From Thermoguttaceae bacterium (GTDB lineage: Bacteria > Planctomycetota > Planctomycetia > Pirellulales > Thermoguttaceae), in assembly GCA_017550965.1 (NCBI GenBank), contig JAFZNK010000023.1, positions 1-58,426 of the forward strand: a stretch of 58,426 nucleotides of DNA, in the 5' to 3' direction. Numbering within the stretch: the first letter of the stretch is position 1; each line of letters begins with the position of its first letter. Both the position numbers and the translations under genes were made by a program. Under the pieces are notes generated by a model. It made no database searches, was not told the origin of the DNA, and worked only from the letters and a program-made list of their open reading frames with translations. Shown in pieces: positions 25,270-33,979 of this stretch.

Positions 25270-26835
25270 TTACTTAGCGACGTCGGTCGTTCTCGATTCC
25301 CGAATAACAGTAACTTTAATCTCGCCCGGAAATTGAAGGCGTTTGGTTAATTCGCCGACAATGTCGTGACAAATCTTTGCCGCGCTTTCGTCGGTTGTGA
25401 GCTGAGGATTCACAATAACGCGCATCTCGCGCCCGGCTTGAACGGCGTACGCTTGTTCGACGTGCGGGATTTCCTTGGCGATCTTTTCCAGATCCTCCAT
25501 ACGCTTGACATAGTGCTCCAACGTCTCGCGACGCGCGCCCGGTCGCGACGCGCTACACGCGTCGGCGGCGGCGACAAGGGTTGTGTACGGATTGGCAAGG
25601 CGCGGATCTTCGTGGTGGTTCAACGCCGCCTGAACCACTTCAAACGGTTCGCCGTATCTTTTCAGGATATCGGCGCCAATCTTCGGGTGTCCGCCTTCAA
25701 GCTCATGGTCGGCGGCTTTTCCAAGGTCGTGCAGAAGCCCGCAACGACGCGCCAGACGCTCGTTGAGTCCAATTTCGCCTGCGATCGCTCCAGCGATAAA
25801 CGCAACCTCAAGAGAGTGGCGAAGAACGTTCTGGCTATAGCTCGTTCGAAAATAAAGTCGACCTAAAAAATTGACGACGCGTTCGTGCGGACGCGGCAAG
25901 TCGGCTTCCTGACACGCTTCTTCGCCGGCGCGCTGTATGAAACTGGAAATGTCGATCTTCGCCTGTTCGTAGATTTCTTCGATTCGCGACGGATGAATAC
26001 GTCCGTCGGCAATTAATCGCGTCAACGTTAACCGCGCTGTTTCGCGCCTAATCGCGTCGAACGCGCTCACAATAACGACTCCCGGCGTGTCGTCGATGAT
26101 AACGTCGACGCCGGTAACTCGTTCGAAGGCACGAATATTGCGTCCCTCGCGACCTATAACGCGTCCTTTCATATCGTCGTTAGGAATATCGACGGTGCAA
26201 GTGGTCGCCTCGGCGGTATGCGAAGCCGCGTATCGTTGCAACGAAAGTAAAAGCATATTTCTGGCGTTCTCTTCGCATGTTTCGGCGATTCGCTTTTCAT
26301 GCCGCTTAATGATCGCGCCTTCTTCTTCGGTCAGCTCTCTGTCAAGCTTAGCGAGAAGTCTCTCGCTCGCTTCTTCCTTCGTTAGATTTAAAACTTCGTA
26401 GAGAGCTCTTTCCTGCGCTTCAATTTTCTCTTTGAGTTTTTCCTCGAGTTTTGCCTGCTCTTCGACTCTTTTAGCAAGCGCTTTTTTAGAGTCTTGAACA
26501 GAACGTTCCTGTTTGCGAAGGTCGTCCGCCTGCTGATCGAGAATTCCTTGTCGCTTATCTAATTGTCTTTCCTTGTCGCTTTGAGATTGACGGATCGATC
26601 TCTTTTCCTTCTCGATCTCTTCTTTTTGCTTCATCGACGTTTCTTTGAGCGCCAGTTCCGTCTCACGTCGGTAGTTTTCAGCGTCCTGCATGGCGCGGTC
26701 TATGATCGCTTTCGCTTCAGTTTCCGCGTCCTTTTTTCGGACTTTGTTGAGATATTGCACGCCAAAGAAAACGCCCGCGCCGGAAAGAAGCGCGACGCAT
26801 AGAAGCGCGGCAATCGTCGTTATGGGGTCAAACAC
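25270..26835 (-). CDS. rny: Ribonuclease Y
   Basis: I choose the GTG at 26835 because GAGAGGA lies 6 bases before it and the protein then begins with the membrane anchor (FDPITTIAALLCVALL). An in-frame start 14 codons upstream lacks this. The 521-residue product matches the usual RNase Y length. Domains in order: N-terminal membrane helix, a long charged coiled coil (about 30-190), a KH RNA-binding domain (GRVIGREGRNIRAFE), and an HD phosphodiesterase domain (RHSLEVAF then LLHDLGKA). It is a membrane-bound endoribonuclease that initiates mRNA decay. An unusually structured leader of more than 500 bases precedes it. Confidence 0.95.
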   Translation of the reverse strand: MFDPITTIAALLCVALLSGAGVFFGVQYLNKVRKKDAETEAKAIIDRAMQDAENYRRETELALKETSMKQKEEIEKEKRSIRQSQSDKERQLDKRQGILDQQADDLRKQERSVQDSKKALAKRVEEQAKLEEKLKEKIEAQERALYEVLNLTKEEASERLLAKLDRELTEEEGAIIKRHEKRIAETCEENARNMLLLSLQRYAASHTAEATTCTVDIPNDDMKGRVIGREGRNIRAFERVTGVDVIIDDTPGVVIVSAFDAIRRETARLTLTRLIADGRIHPSRIEEIYEQAKIDISSFIQRAGEEACQEADLPRPHERVVNFLGRLYFRTSYSQNVLRHSLEVAFIAGAIAGEIGLNERLARRCGLLHDLGKAADHELEGGHPKIGADILKRYGEPFEVVQAALNHHEDPRLANPYTTLVAAADACSASRPGARRETLEHYVKRMEDLEKIAKEIPHVEQAYAVQAGREMRVIVNPQLTTDESAAKICHDIVGELTKRLQFPGEIKVTVIRESRTTDVAK

Positions 26836-26960
26836 AAAATATCCTCTCGTCCGCGCAACGCTGAGAGACGACCCCAAGATTCAAAATTCTTTGCGACGAC
26901 AGACTCGCTCTGCAAGAAAACAAAAAACGAGTCGTTTAGACTAAACGCCTTACGGTCGAG

Positions 26961-27045
26961 AAAAAGCCGCGTCCCTCACTGCCATTTGTCGCGGCTTCGT
27001 CGTGACAAATAGCGAATATATAAAAACGCCGTTTTCTATTCGGCG
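26961..27045 (-). promoter_or_regulatory. Structured leader upstream of rny: possible terminator/antiterminator
   Basis: On the minus strand, in order: a hairpin CGCCG/CGGCG followed by TTTTTATAT (27045-27020); then ATTTGTC (27010-27004), which can pair with GACAAAT (27... side at 26990-26984); then a terminator-like stem AAGCCGCG/CGCGGCTT (26997-26990 with 26971-26964) followed by TTT. The ATTTGTC/GACAAAT pairing encloses the left arm of the terminator stem, so the two folds exclude each other. The whole lies about 130 bases before the rny GTG. A switch is inferred from geometry only. The remainder of the 26836-27393 gap holds no gene that I can see. Confidence 0.4.
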
Positions 27046-27316
27046 AGCGATTGAGAAACACGAATTCAGAGCGTTGGCTCTTCTCGCGTCAAGACGAAAA
27101 AGTCTGCCGACTTTATCTCCTGAAATTGGGAACTACGTCAAACTTGCGTTTAACGGCTAACGTTACAAAAAAGTAAAAAGTATCGGACGACGCGGCCAAA
27201 CGTCGTTCAGGCGCGGCAAAAACACACACTGCGCAACAAGGCGCCGCGCTTAGACTTATTTTACCAAAGAAAGGCCTTCAACGCAATGATAAAATTAAAA
27301 ATTTCGCGCTCAATAG

Positions 27317-27355
27317 AAAAACGCCGCGCGTTTTTTGTGTTCTTTGCGCGGCGTT
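27317..27355 (-). terminator. Terminator of frr
   Basis: Stem AACGCCGCGC/GCGCGGCGTT (27320-27329 with 27346-27355), followed on the minus strand by a T-run. It lies about 40 bases after the frr stop. Confidence 0.85.
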
Positions 27356-27393
27356 CCGGTTAGACAGACAAGTCTTTTTGAACGTTCCAGACG

Positions 27394-27954
27394 TTATTCG
27401 TCCATAACGTCTTTTTCGCGATTCTTAGCAAGTTCCGTCGCCATATCCTCGTATTTTTTCGTCAAATCCTGAATTTGTTCCTTAGCGGAATCGCGTTCGT
27501 CCTCAGAAATCGATTTCGCTTTTTCCTCGGCGTCGACCTGTTTATTGCCGTCGCGACGAACGTTGCGAATAGCAACTTTGCATTCTTCGCATAATTCGCC
27601 GATCAATTTCGCCATCTTGCGCCGAACTTCAGTCGAAAGGGGCGGAATATTGAGCCTAATAACTTTGCCGTCGTTATTGGGTGCGAATCCAATATCGGAG
27701 TTGACAATTCCCTTCTCGATATCCTTCAACGTGCCGACGTCAAACGGACGGATCAAAATCTGCTGAGGTTCGGGACATGCTATTGTCGCCAACTGTTTCA
27801 GAGGCGTTTCGCATCCGTAAGCGATTACTTTAATCGAGTCGACCATGCCGGGATTCGCTCGACCGGTGCGCACGCCCGTCAAGCCTTTTCGAAGGCGAGC
27901 GACCGCTTTATCCATTCTATCTTCAACGTCGAATAAAATTTCTTCCGTCGACAT
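27394..27954 (-). CDS. frr: Ribosome recycling factor
   Basis: A 186-residue protein starting at ATG 27954 (MSTEEILFDVEDRMDKA); the open frame upstream of it does not match the family. The RRF signature RTGRANPGMVDSI near residue 35 and RRFs' PPLSTEVRRKMAKL in the second half are intact, as is the ending KEQIQDLTKKYED. The factor splits post-termination ribosomes together with EF-G. In many bacteria frr follows pyrH and tsf; neither is next to it here. It has its own terminator. Length and motifs are normal. Confidence 0.96.
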   Translation of the reverse strand: MSTEEILFDVEDRMDKAVARLRKGLTGVRTGRANPGMVDSIKVIAYGCETPLKQLATIACPEPQQILIRPFDVGTLKDIEKGIVNSDIGFAPNNDGKVIRLNIPPLSTEVRRKMAKLIGELCEECKVAIRNVRRDGNKQVDAEEKAKSISEDERDSAKEQIQDLTKKYEDMATELAKNREKDVMDE

Positions 27955-28105
27955 ATTTATTTCTTTCGTAAATAACGAGGGTTCCCGCGACGTCGCGCGA
28001 CGACGCTTCATGTACATGTCGGTCGCTATCGACCGATTATCCAATCCACAAGGTTAGTATAAAGCCAATCACATCTAAAAGCAAGAGGAAACTCTTCGCT
28101 TTTTA

Positions 28106-28147
28106 ATAAAAAACGCCCTTGAAACGTCAACGGTTTCAAGAGCGTTT
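28106..28147 (-). terminator. Terminator of the Wzc-like gene
   Basis: Long stem AAACGCCCTTGAAAC/GTTTCAAGAGCGTTT (28111-28125 with 28133-28147, one mismatch), followed on the minus strand by a T-rich tail, about 50 bases after the stop at 28197. Confidence 0.88.
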
Positions 28148-28196
28148 TCTTATCAATCTCAGACAATGCGACTATGCAAATCGCAACGTCCAAAGC

Positions 28197-31070
28197 TTAC
28201 TTCTTCGGTTTCTTTTCCGACTTGTCGTCTTCCGGAGAATCGTCGGACGAATCGCCATAGCCGCCGTAACCGCTTCCATAGCCTGATCCATAACCGCCGG
28301 ATCCCGCGCCGTAACCGTAACCCGCGCCATAGCCGTAGCCGCCAGAACCGGCTCCGTAGCCATAGCCGCCGTAGCCGCCATAATTACCGCCGTAGCCCGC
28401 GCCATAGCCGTAGCCGCCAGAACCGGCTCCGTAGCCATAGCCGCCGTAACCGCCATAGCCATAACCGCCATAGCCATAACCGCCATAGCCATAACCGCCG
28501 TAACCGGCTCCATAGCCGTAACCGTAACCGCCTCCATAACCGCCGCCGTACTCGTTCGAAGTCTCGTCGGAAGCAAATTCGTTATAGAAACGATGTTTTC
28601 CGTGGCAGTTGACGATACATCCGAGGAGGTTCGCGTTAACTTCCGCCAACGCACGAACGCCGGACACAACGTCGGGACGACCGCGACGACGAATACGAAA
28701 GACGTATAAAACGCCGTCCGCACGAGTCGCTACTGTCGCCGCGTCGTTAACGTATAACACCGGCGGCGTGTCAATCAAGATAACGTCGAACTGTTCGCGA
28801 AGCGTCGCAAGCATTTGGTCAAACCCTTCCCCTGCAATCAGCACGGCAGGAGACGTCTTTTTCGTACGAGACCCCGCGGTCATAACCGTGAGATTCTTAA
28901 TTGGAACGTGAGAGAAGCTCTCTTCGACGGGAATCTCGCCTGTGAGGACGTTTGACAATCCCTTCTCGTTGGTCAAGCCGAACATCTTATGAATATCCGG
29001 CTTGCGCATATCGCAGTCGATGAGCAAAACGCGTTTTCCAGCTTCCGCAACTTTAACGGCCAGGTTCGACAGGATCATCGTCTTACCGTCGGCCGGGTGA
29101 GGACTCGTGTTCATTACGACGATGCAACCGCTTTCCGGACGCTGATTAAACAGTCGCGTGCGTAATTGTCGGAAAACTTCGCATATCGCATCGTTCGGTT
29201 TGTAGTACGCGAGCAATTCCGGCTCCGGCTTATGCTGCTCGCGAAGCTCGGCGCGTTTCTTTGGAGAAATTTCGCGCAGACGATGTCGGAACGAAACCAA
29301 GTGCGTAAGAATCGGCATGCGCAGAGCCCGAGAGACTTCAGCTGGCGTGTGGAACGTCGCGTCGGTCATGTCGATGAGGAAAGCCAAAACCGCGCCGATT
29401 GCAAAACCTAAAACAAAGCCGACAAGCACAAATTTAACCACGTTCGGATAGACGGGATTATTGTTCGGATTAGCCGTCGCCAACACTTCGACTTGATATG
29501 TATTGACGTCGCTCATTAGCGCAAGTTGTTTCAAGTTTTGATCGAGGTGATCCTGCATAGATTTCAGAGATTCGATCGAAAGTTTCATCGTGTCGATCGT
29601 TTCTCGATACTGTGTAATCTCGCGCACCTGATCGTCGCGTTCGTCAATATACGCTTCGATCTTTTCCTGTTCTTTAGTAAGCTGCTCGATCTTTCGCGCC
29701 AAAGCGGCTAAATACGACTCCATCAATTCAGCGTAATTGACAACGCCGATCTTGCCTCCCTTGTCCGCGCTCTCCTCCATTTCGGCTCTTCGAGCCTCAA
29801 GTTCGTCGATTTGTTGTTGAAGAGTCACAACGTCAGGATGATTGTCCGCATAGCTCTTACGCAGCTCCATCAACTTTAACTTCAGCGATTGAATACTCGA
29901 TTCCATCGTCGATTTCGCAACGTTAATTTCCGTGCCGCGGGCAAGGGTCTCATAATCGCTACCGCGAGCTAAACCGGCAATCGTTGTCAGGATTGACTCG
30001 CTGTCGCCGCCGCCAAGCATACTGATCAACTCGGGATCGTCAATATCATGAGGCGAACGCCCTGCCAAAGCGTCGTTCAATGTAGCAAGTTGGTTCTCAA
30101 GACGAAGCTTTTGAAAATCAAGGTCAACTTTCTTTTCACTCATGCCAACGAGCGTAGTAAGCAACGGGTTAGACTCTTCGCCTCCGATGAATGTGGTAGG
30201 CGAGTTTTGAATATAGTCAAATAACTCTTGCTTTCGAGCCTCTATTTCTTTTCCAATATCGGCTTTAGATTGTTCGATCGCATTACGAACGTCGGTGTTG
30301 CTTTTGTTGTATTTATCGACGAAATACATCTGGTATTGTTCAACAACGGCGTTGACAATCATTGCCGCTTCATCAGGATCTTCTGATTCACAAGAAACAC
30401 GAATCGTGTTTGTCTCGCCAAAACCGCGTTCGTCTCCGCCTACCTTGACGGAAAGTAAACCCGTTAGACGAGAAACCGCCTTTCTCTCGTAATCTTCAAC
30501 GTCGTCAGTAGAATCGGGAAGAGGAACAGTTTTCAACAGTTTTGATTTTTTCTCGTCCGCGAGAATCTCTTTCCATGTCTTAGAAACGATCTCATAAGAC
30601 TTAATGATCATCGCATGCGTCTCGATCGAATCGCCGCGTAAGTTCTGAACCTGGGAACGAGAACCGCTGACGCTGTTGAGAATCGACGTTGAGTTCGTTT
30701 GAGGAATATACATGGTCGAAAAAGCGGAGTAACGAGGCGTTACTGTTTGGGAATAATATCCCGCCACCGCCATTCCGACTAACGCCGCCAATATTACAAT
30801 CCAGAATTGTCGCTTGAATATTCCGATAATATCAAACAGATTCAGCTCGCGCCCCATAGTAGGAGCAGCCCCGCCAGACGGGCGGCGTAACGCCTCAATT
30901 GTCCTGCGATCAAGGCGTACGCCGCGACTGCTTCGGGAGCGATGGGAAGAACTCTTATTCTGACTCGAAGGCGTTCCACCGCTTGACGCGTTCGCCTGTG
31001 AGGAAGACGGCGCGTTTCCTACGTCGTTCTTCGGCGCTTGCGGAGAATCTTTTTCAGGAATGTTAGCCAT
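28197..31070 (-). CDS. Wzc-like polysaccharide co-polymerase with BY-kinase domain and Gly-Tyr-rich tail
   Basis: A 957-residue inner-membrane protein. After a Ser/Asn/Pro-rich cytoplasmic lead (1-80) come a first membrane helix (about 88-108), a Wzz-type periplasmic region with coiled coils, a second helix (about 555-580) and a cytoplasmic ATPase (about 640-830). The ATPase has Walker A ADGKT, A' LLIDCDMRKP and Walker B VILIDTPP. This is the layout of bacterial tyrosine autokinases that control capsule or exopolysaccharide chain length. The usual C-terminal tyrosine cluster is replaced by about 100 residues of GYG/GGY repeats with 30 tyrosines, then an acidic-basic end. No glycosyltransferases are nearby. 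The Walker A loop is slightly atypical (PHPADGKT). Confidence 0.85.
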   Translation of the reverse strand: MANIPEKDSPQAPKNDVGNAPSSSQANASSGGTPSSQNKSSSHRSRSSRGVRLDRRTIEALRRPSGGAAPTMGRELNLFDIIGIFKRQFWIVILAALVGMAVAGYYSQTVTPRYSAFSTMYIPQTNSTSILNSVSGSRSQVQNLRGDSIETHAMIIKSYEIVSKTWKEILADEKKSKLLKTVPLPDSTDDVEDYERKAVSRLTGLLSVKVGGDERGFGETNTIRVSCESEDPDEAAMIVNAVVEQYQMYFVDKYNKSNTDVRNAIEQSKADIGKEIEARKQELFDYIQNSPTTFIGGEESNPLLTTLVGMSEKKVDLDFQKLRLENQLATLNDALAGRSPHDIDDPELISMLGGGDSESILTTIAGLARGSDYETLARGTEINVAKSTMESSIQSLKLKLMELRKSYADNHPDVVTLQQQIDELEARRAEMEESADKGGKIGVVNYAELMESYLAALARKIEQLTKEQEKIEAYIDERDDQVREITQYRETIDTMKLSIESLKSMQDHLDQNLKQLALMSDVNTYQVEVLATANPNNNPVYPNVVKFVLVGFVLGFAIGAVLAFLIDMTDATFHTPAEVSRALRMPILTHLVSFRHRLREISPKKRAELREQHKPEPELLAYYKPNDAICEVFRQLRTRLFNQRPESGCIVVMNTSPHPADGKTMILSNLAVKVAEAGKRVLLIDCDMRKPDIHKMFGLTNEKGLSNVLTGEIPVEESFSHVPIKNLTVMTAGSRTKKTSPAVLIAGEGFDQMLATLREQFDVILIDTPPVLYVNDAATVATRADGVLYVFRIRRRGRPDVVSGVRALAEVNANLLGCIVNCHGKHRFYNEFASDETSNEYGGGYGGGYGYGYGAGYGGYGYGGYGYGGYGYGGYGGYGYGAGSGGYGYGAGYGGNYGGYGGYGYGAGSGGYGYGAGYGYGAGSGGYGSGYGSGYGGYGDSSDDSPEDDKSEKKPKK
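28245..28552 (-). repeat. Degenerate tandem codon repeat encoding the Gly-Tyr tail
   Basis: Short units built on GGY/GYG codons (seen on the plus strand as ccgccatagccataa-like words) repeat throughout. Longer near-identical blocks encode GYGAGSGGYGYGAGYG more than once. The repetition is in frame with the kinase and is likely to vary in length by slippage or recombination. Confidence 0.85.
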
Positions 31071-32086
31071 ACGTTAATCCTATCTTTTACAAAAGGGGGT
31101 CTGTCAACTCTCTCTTCAATCCAACGTCCTTGCGTCAAACGTCTGACGTCTGAAGGGAAACACGTCATAACGTCTTGCTGAAACGCCGCTTTCATCGTCC
31201 GTCAAAAGACGTCAATCATCAGCGAACGCGCTAAATTATATAATTGCGCTATTTACCTGGCGTTAGGTTGTCGATTGTTCCGAACGCAACGGAAACCGCG
31301 AGTATTATAATAATGTATGCGATTTTGTGAAAGAGGTGTTTTAGATAACTTCTTTTACAACAACATTTCAATAGAGAAAAAATAATAAACATATTTATTT
31401 TAGATAAAATATTTCACCTTTTTAAAAAAGATAAAACAGATAAAATTTTACAAAATTTTCTACCTATATTAATATAAAATAGCTAATACAAAAAAAGAAT
31501 AACAATTAGACCAAAATAATATAAAGCGCCAAAAACTTCAACAATTCAAATAATTTTCTTTTCAGAAAACTGAGCTTTTGTTAACATTTTATCAGAAATT
31601 TTCAAAAAGACAGTCGCACTAAATGCACCATGACAAATATCTGGCGGCTTTCATTTCGATTACGTGACTACCGAGCGTTTTAAATACCTGCTTAACCCAA
31701 AAAGACGCTACAAGGATTTAAGTATTAGCCGTCCGTTTTTATCATTATTCGAACAGAACATATGACTTTTTAAATCTGACGATACAATAATCAAAATTAA
31801 CGACTTACAAAAGACGCAATATATACTTTTAAATATAAACGTCTCAAATTCTTGCTAACTATAATTTTCAATAAATCGCAACCCCATTACAAGACGCTAA
31901 ATACCAAGCATGGAAGAACGTAACACCGAAAATTACTTATCAAAAAAGATCGGTCGTTCAACCACCCACAAACAAAAGAATCATGGAAACTCGCCTATCA
32001 GAAGCTCAAGTTTCCCTAAAAATTATCAAGCGATACAAAGAAACAACGCGTAACCAACAGCGGCTAGTTATTACCAATTTTATAAA

Positions 32087-32118
32087 GCCAAGACCATAAA
32101 GATATCTTGGCGTTTTTT
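32087..32118 (+). terminator. Orphan plus-strand terminator
   Basis: Stem GCCAAGA/TCTTGGC (32087-32093 with 32105-32111), then six T. No annotated plus-strand gene precedes it for 7 kb, so it implies a short RNA or a small gene. Confidence 0.55.
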
Positions 32119-32165
32119 ATCGACCATTGCTATAAGAGCAACACAAGACGTCTGCGTTACATACG

Positions 32166-32193
32166 CAAAAAAGGAGTCCGTGAGGACTCCTTC
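32166..32193 (-). terminator. Terminator of the Cys-rich protein gene
   Basis: Perfect 9-base stem AAGGAGTCC/GGACTCCTT (32171-32179 with 32184-32192), four-base loop, followed on the minus strand by a run of T. It lies 65 bases after the stop at 32257. Confidence 0.88.
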
Positions 32194-32256
32194 TGTTTGA
32201 TCAAAACTTACGGCAATCTCGTTGTCGCCGTTTAAATCTTATACACACCAATCCAA

Positions 32257-32907
32257 TCACATCGCGCTGACAGGATTCGGATTATCGTCAATTAGCCCGA
32301 GAAGGCCGAGCAAACCCAAAGTTCCAAGCAATCCAGGACGCAATCCAGGGAACAATCCGCCATTAGGACCATAGGGAGAGGTCGGAGGAACAGAGGGCGT
32401 TGACGGAGTTTCCGGAACCGAAGGAGTCGCAGGAGAACCGTCGCCATACACAGGGGCTTTGTCGGTGCATTGGCAAACGCGATCCGTGCAGTTGTGATTG
32501 AACACTTTGCAGATACAGCTGGAATCGCACTTGCAAGGATTCCTGCCGTTCGTGCATTCGTGAACGCCCGCAAGCTCTTGGACGCCTTCCGGATTCATAA
32601 GGAAGAGCTTGGGAGCTTGATCGTCGTCAGAAACAGCGACTTCCGTGCTTCCGAACAGATGCGTCGAAGGCTGTTCGGCAATCAAAGTATAGGAACCGGC
32701 AGGGACAGACGGAGAATCGGCGTTGGCGCTGTCAAAGGCAACCGCGTCGCCGTCGGCAGACATCAAAGTGAAGTGAACGTCGTCCGCCGTGTCTACTGGC
32801 GCGTTCCCAATTTGCGAGAAAAACTTAAAGTTGACGTCGGCCGCTTGAACAGACGAAGCGACAGCCAAACCTAAGACCGCAACCAAAAGTAATGCAGTAC
32901 GTTTCAT
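32257..32907 (-). CDS. Exported Cys-rich protein of unknown function
   Basis: A 216-residue protein not recognised as a named family. A clear signal peptide (MKRTALLLVAVLGLA, cleavage near VQAAD) precedes a beta-rich region of about 80 residues. A compact cluster of eight cysteines follows (HECTNGRNPCKCDSSCICK, then NCTDRVCQC), spaced like a disulphide-knotted or metal-binding module. After it come a Pro/Thr/Ser linker (TPSVPETPSTP) and a hydrophobic Leu/Gly stretch (LLGTLGLLGLLGLI) near the C-terminus that could insert in or attach to a membrane. It is a single-gene unit with its own terminator. Cell-surface location is likely; function is unknown. Confidence 0.7.
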   Translation of the reverse strand: MKRTALLLVAVLGLAVASSVQAADVNFKFFSQIGNAPVDTADDVHFTLMSADGDAVAFDSANADSPSVPAGSYTLIAEQPSTHLFGSTEVAVSDDDQAPKLFLMNPEGVQELAGVHECTNGRNPCKCDSSCICKVFNHNCTDRVCQCTDKAPVYGDGSPATPSVPETPSTPSVPPTSPYGPNGGLFPGLRPGLLGTLGLLGLLGLIDDNPNPVSAM

Positions 32908-33162
32908 TTAAACTCACCAAATCCTAAAATATGATCTCGTTGCAACGTTTCTTTCCGACTTGCCAAACGGCAATCCGTTTGATTGTCCCCAATTTTATAT
33001 CCGCATTTCGAAAAAATCAAGTGTCTAAAGTAAAATTTTCAAGAAAAACTCCAGAAAACTCTAAATTAGTTCTATTAGCGTCTTGTATAGTGTGTGTCTA
33101 TAATTATAAACACTACCATACAACCATAATAACTCAAATTTTCCTTTTTTTCAAAATAATCT

Positions 33163-33759
33163 CTACCACATTTCTCGAAGGATTTCCACAGCTCGCTCCA
33201 GTTCGTTAGCGACGGGAGACTTTTTTTCCTTCAAAATATAGACTATTGAATCCCAATACCAGAATTCTCCGTCTCTTCCTCCTTTGAATTGTTCGAGAAT
33301 CGACCGATCCCCTCTTGAATCCAATATCCTGATAATGGACGTTACATTGTCCAATTTATCGCAGCCGCTTATCAAAGCGGCCTCGTTGGAGGAATATCTA
33401 AGCCTTTCGACATAGGCCTCTTTACGCTCGCGCCAAGGCGCTTTCTTTTGAGGGTCGTCTGTCGTTGAATCGGAAGTTTCCAACACAATATCGGCGACTT
33501 CATCCCCAAACAAGTCCCGAACTTTATTAAGCGTGGGGAGACCGCCGCAATCTTCAACGACGTCGTGAAGCAAGGCGGCTATCGCAACGTCTTCCGCCGC
33601 GTCGTAATCAAGGACCAGCCCAGAAACGCGGAGCACGTGCGAAAGATAAGGCGTTCTTCCGGATTTCCGAAATTGATTTCGATGCGCGTCGGCGGCAAAT
33701 TTTAACGCCGCGTCATATCGAAACGTCAACGGCCCCGCGCCAAAACTCTCACTTGACAT
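33163..33759 (-). CDS. HD-domain hydrolase, small alarmone hydrolase/MESH1-like
   Basis: A 198-residue protein from ATG 33759 (AAGG about 9 bases before); a GTG 24 codons upstream is an alternative. AADAHRNQFRKSGRTPYLSHVLRV and ALLHDVVED are the first part of the RelA/SpoT hydrolase domain: the histidine of YLSHVLRV, the HD pair and the following Glu-Asp. CDKLDNV later supplies the second Asp. No synthetase, TGS or ACT domain is attached. Small proteins of this type remove pyrophosphate from (p)ppGpp or act on related nucleotides such as NADPH. The fold is confident; the substrate is inferred. Confidence 0.75.
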   Translation of the reverse strand: MSSESFGAGPLTFRYDAALKFAADAHRNQFRKSGRTPYLSHVLRVSGLVLDYDAAEDVAIAALLHDVVEDCGGLPTLNKVRDLFGDEVADIVLETSDSTTDDPQKKAPWRERKEAYVERLRYSSNEAALISGCDKLDNVTSIIRILDSRGDRSILEQFKGGRDGEFWYWDSIVYILKEKKSPVANELERAVEILREMW

Positions 33760-33979
33760 TATCAAACGCCTTTTCCACGCAATAAAACACGAGCGCACAA
33801 AATTGTCGTATAAATCGGCGAAGCGCTCCACACGCCTTCAAGTAATATGCGCCCTTCAGAAGGTGATATTAATAAAAGTGGTCTCCAAAATCGTTACAAT
33901 TGAATCTTCAATTCAACCTGCCAATTAATTGAACATTACAGAAACGACTTTTCAAGGCTTTTTAATTCATTACTCTTGT

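Larger units (their letters stand above)
31071..32256. other. Gene-poor, A/T-rich intergenic stretch
   Basis: About 1.2 kb between the Wzc-like and Cys-rich protein genes. It becomes strongly A/T-rich from about 31.3 to 31.6 kb. I see no recognisable gene. A TATAAT match on the minus strand (31240-31235) could belong to the Wzc-like gene, without a good -35. At the right end is a plus-strand terminator with a possible 38-codon frame before it (31983-32099), followed by the terminator of the Cys-rich gene. No transposon ends or long repeats were noticed. Confidence 0.5.

Noticed and set aside
28245..28560. Repeat array that superficially resembles a CRISPR
   Set aside because: Units are in-frame Gly/Tyr codons of the kinase tail, without constant repeats and unique spacers, and no cas genes are near.
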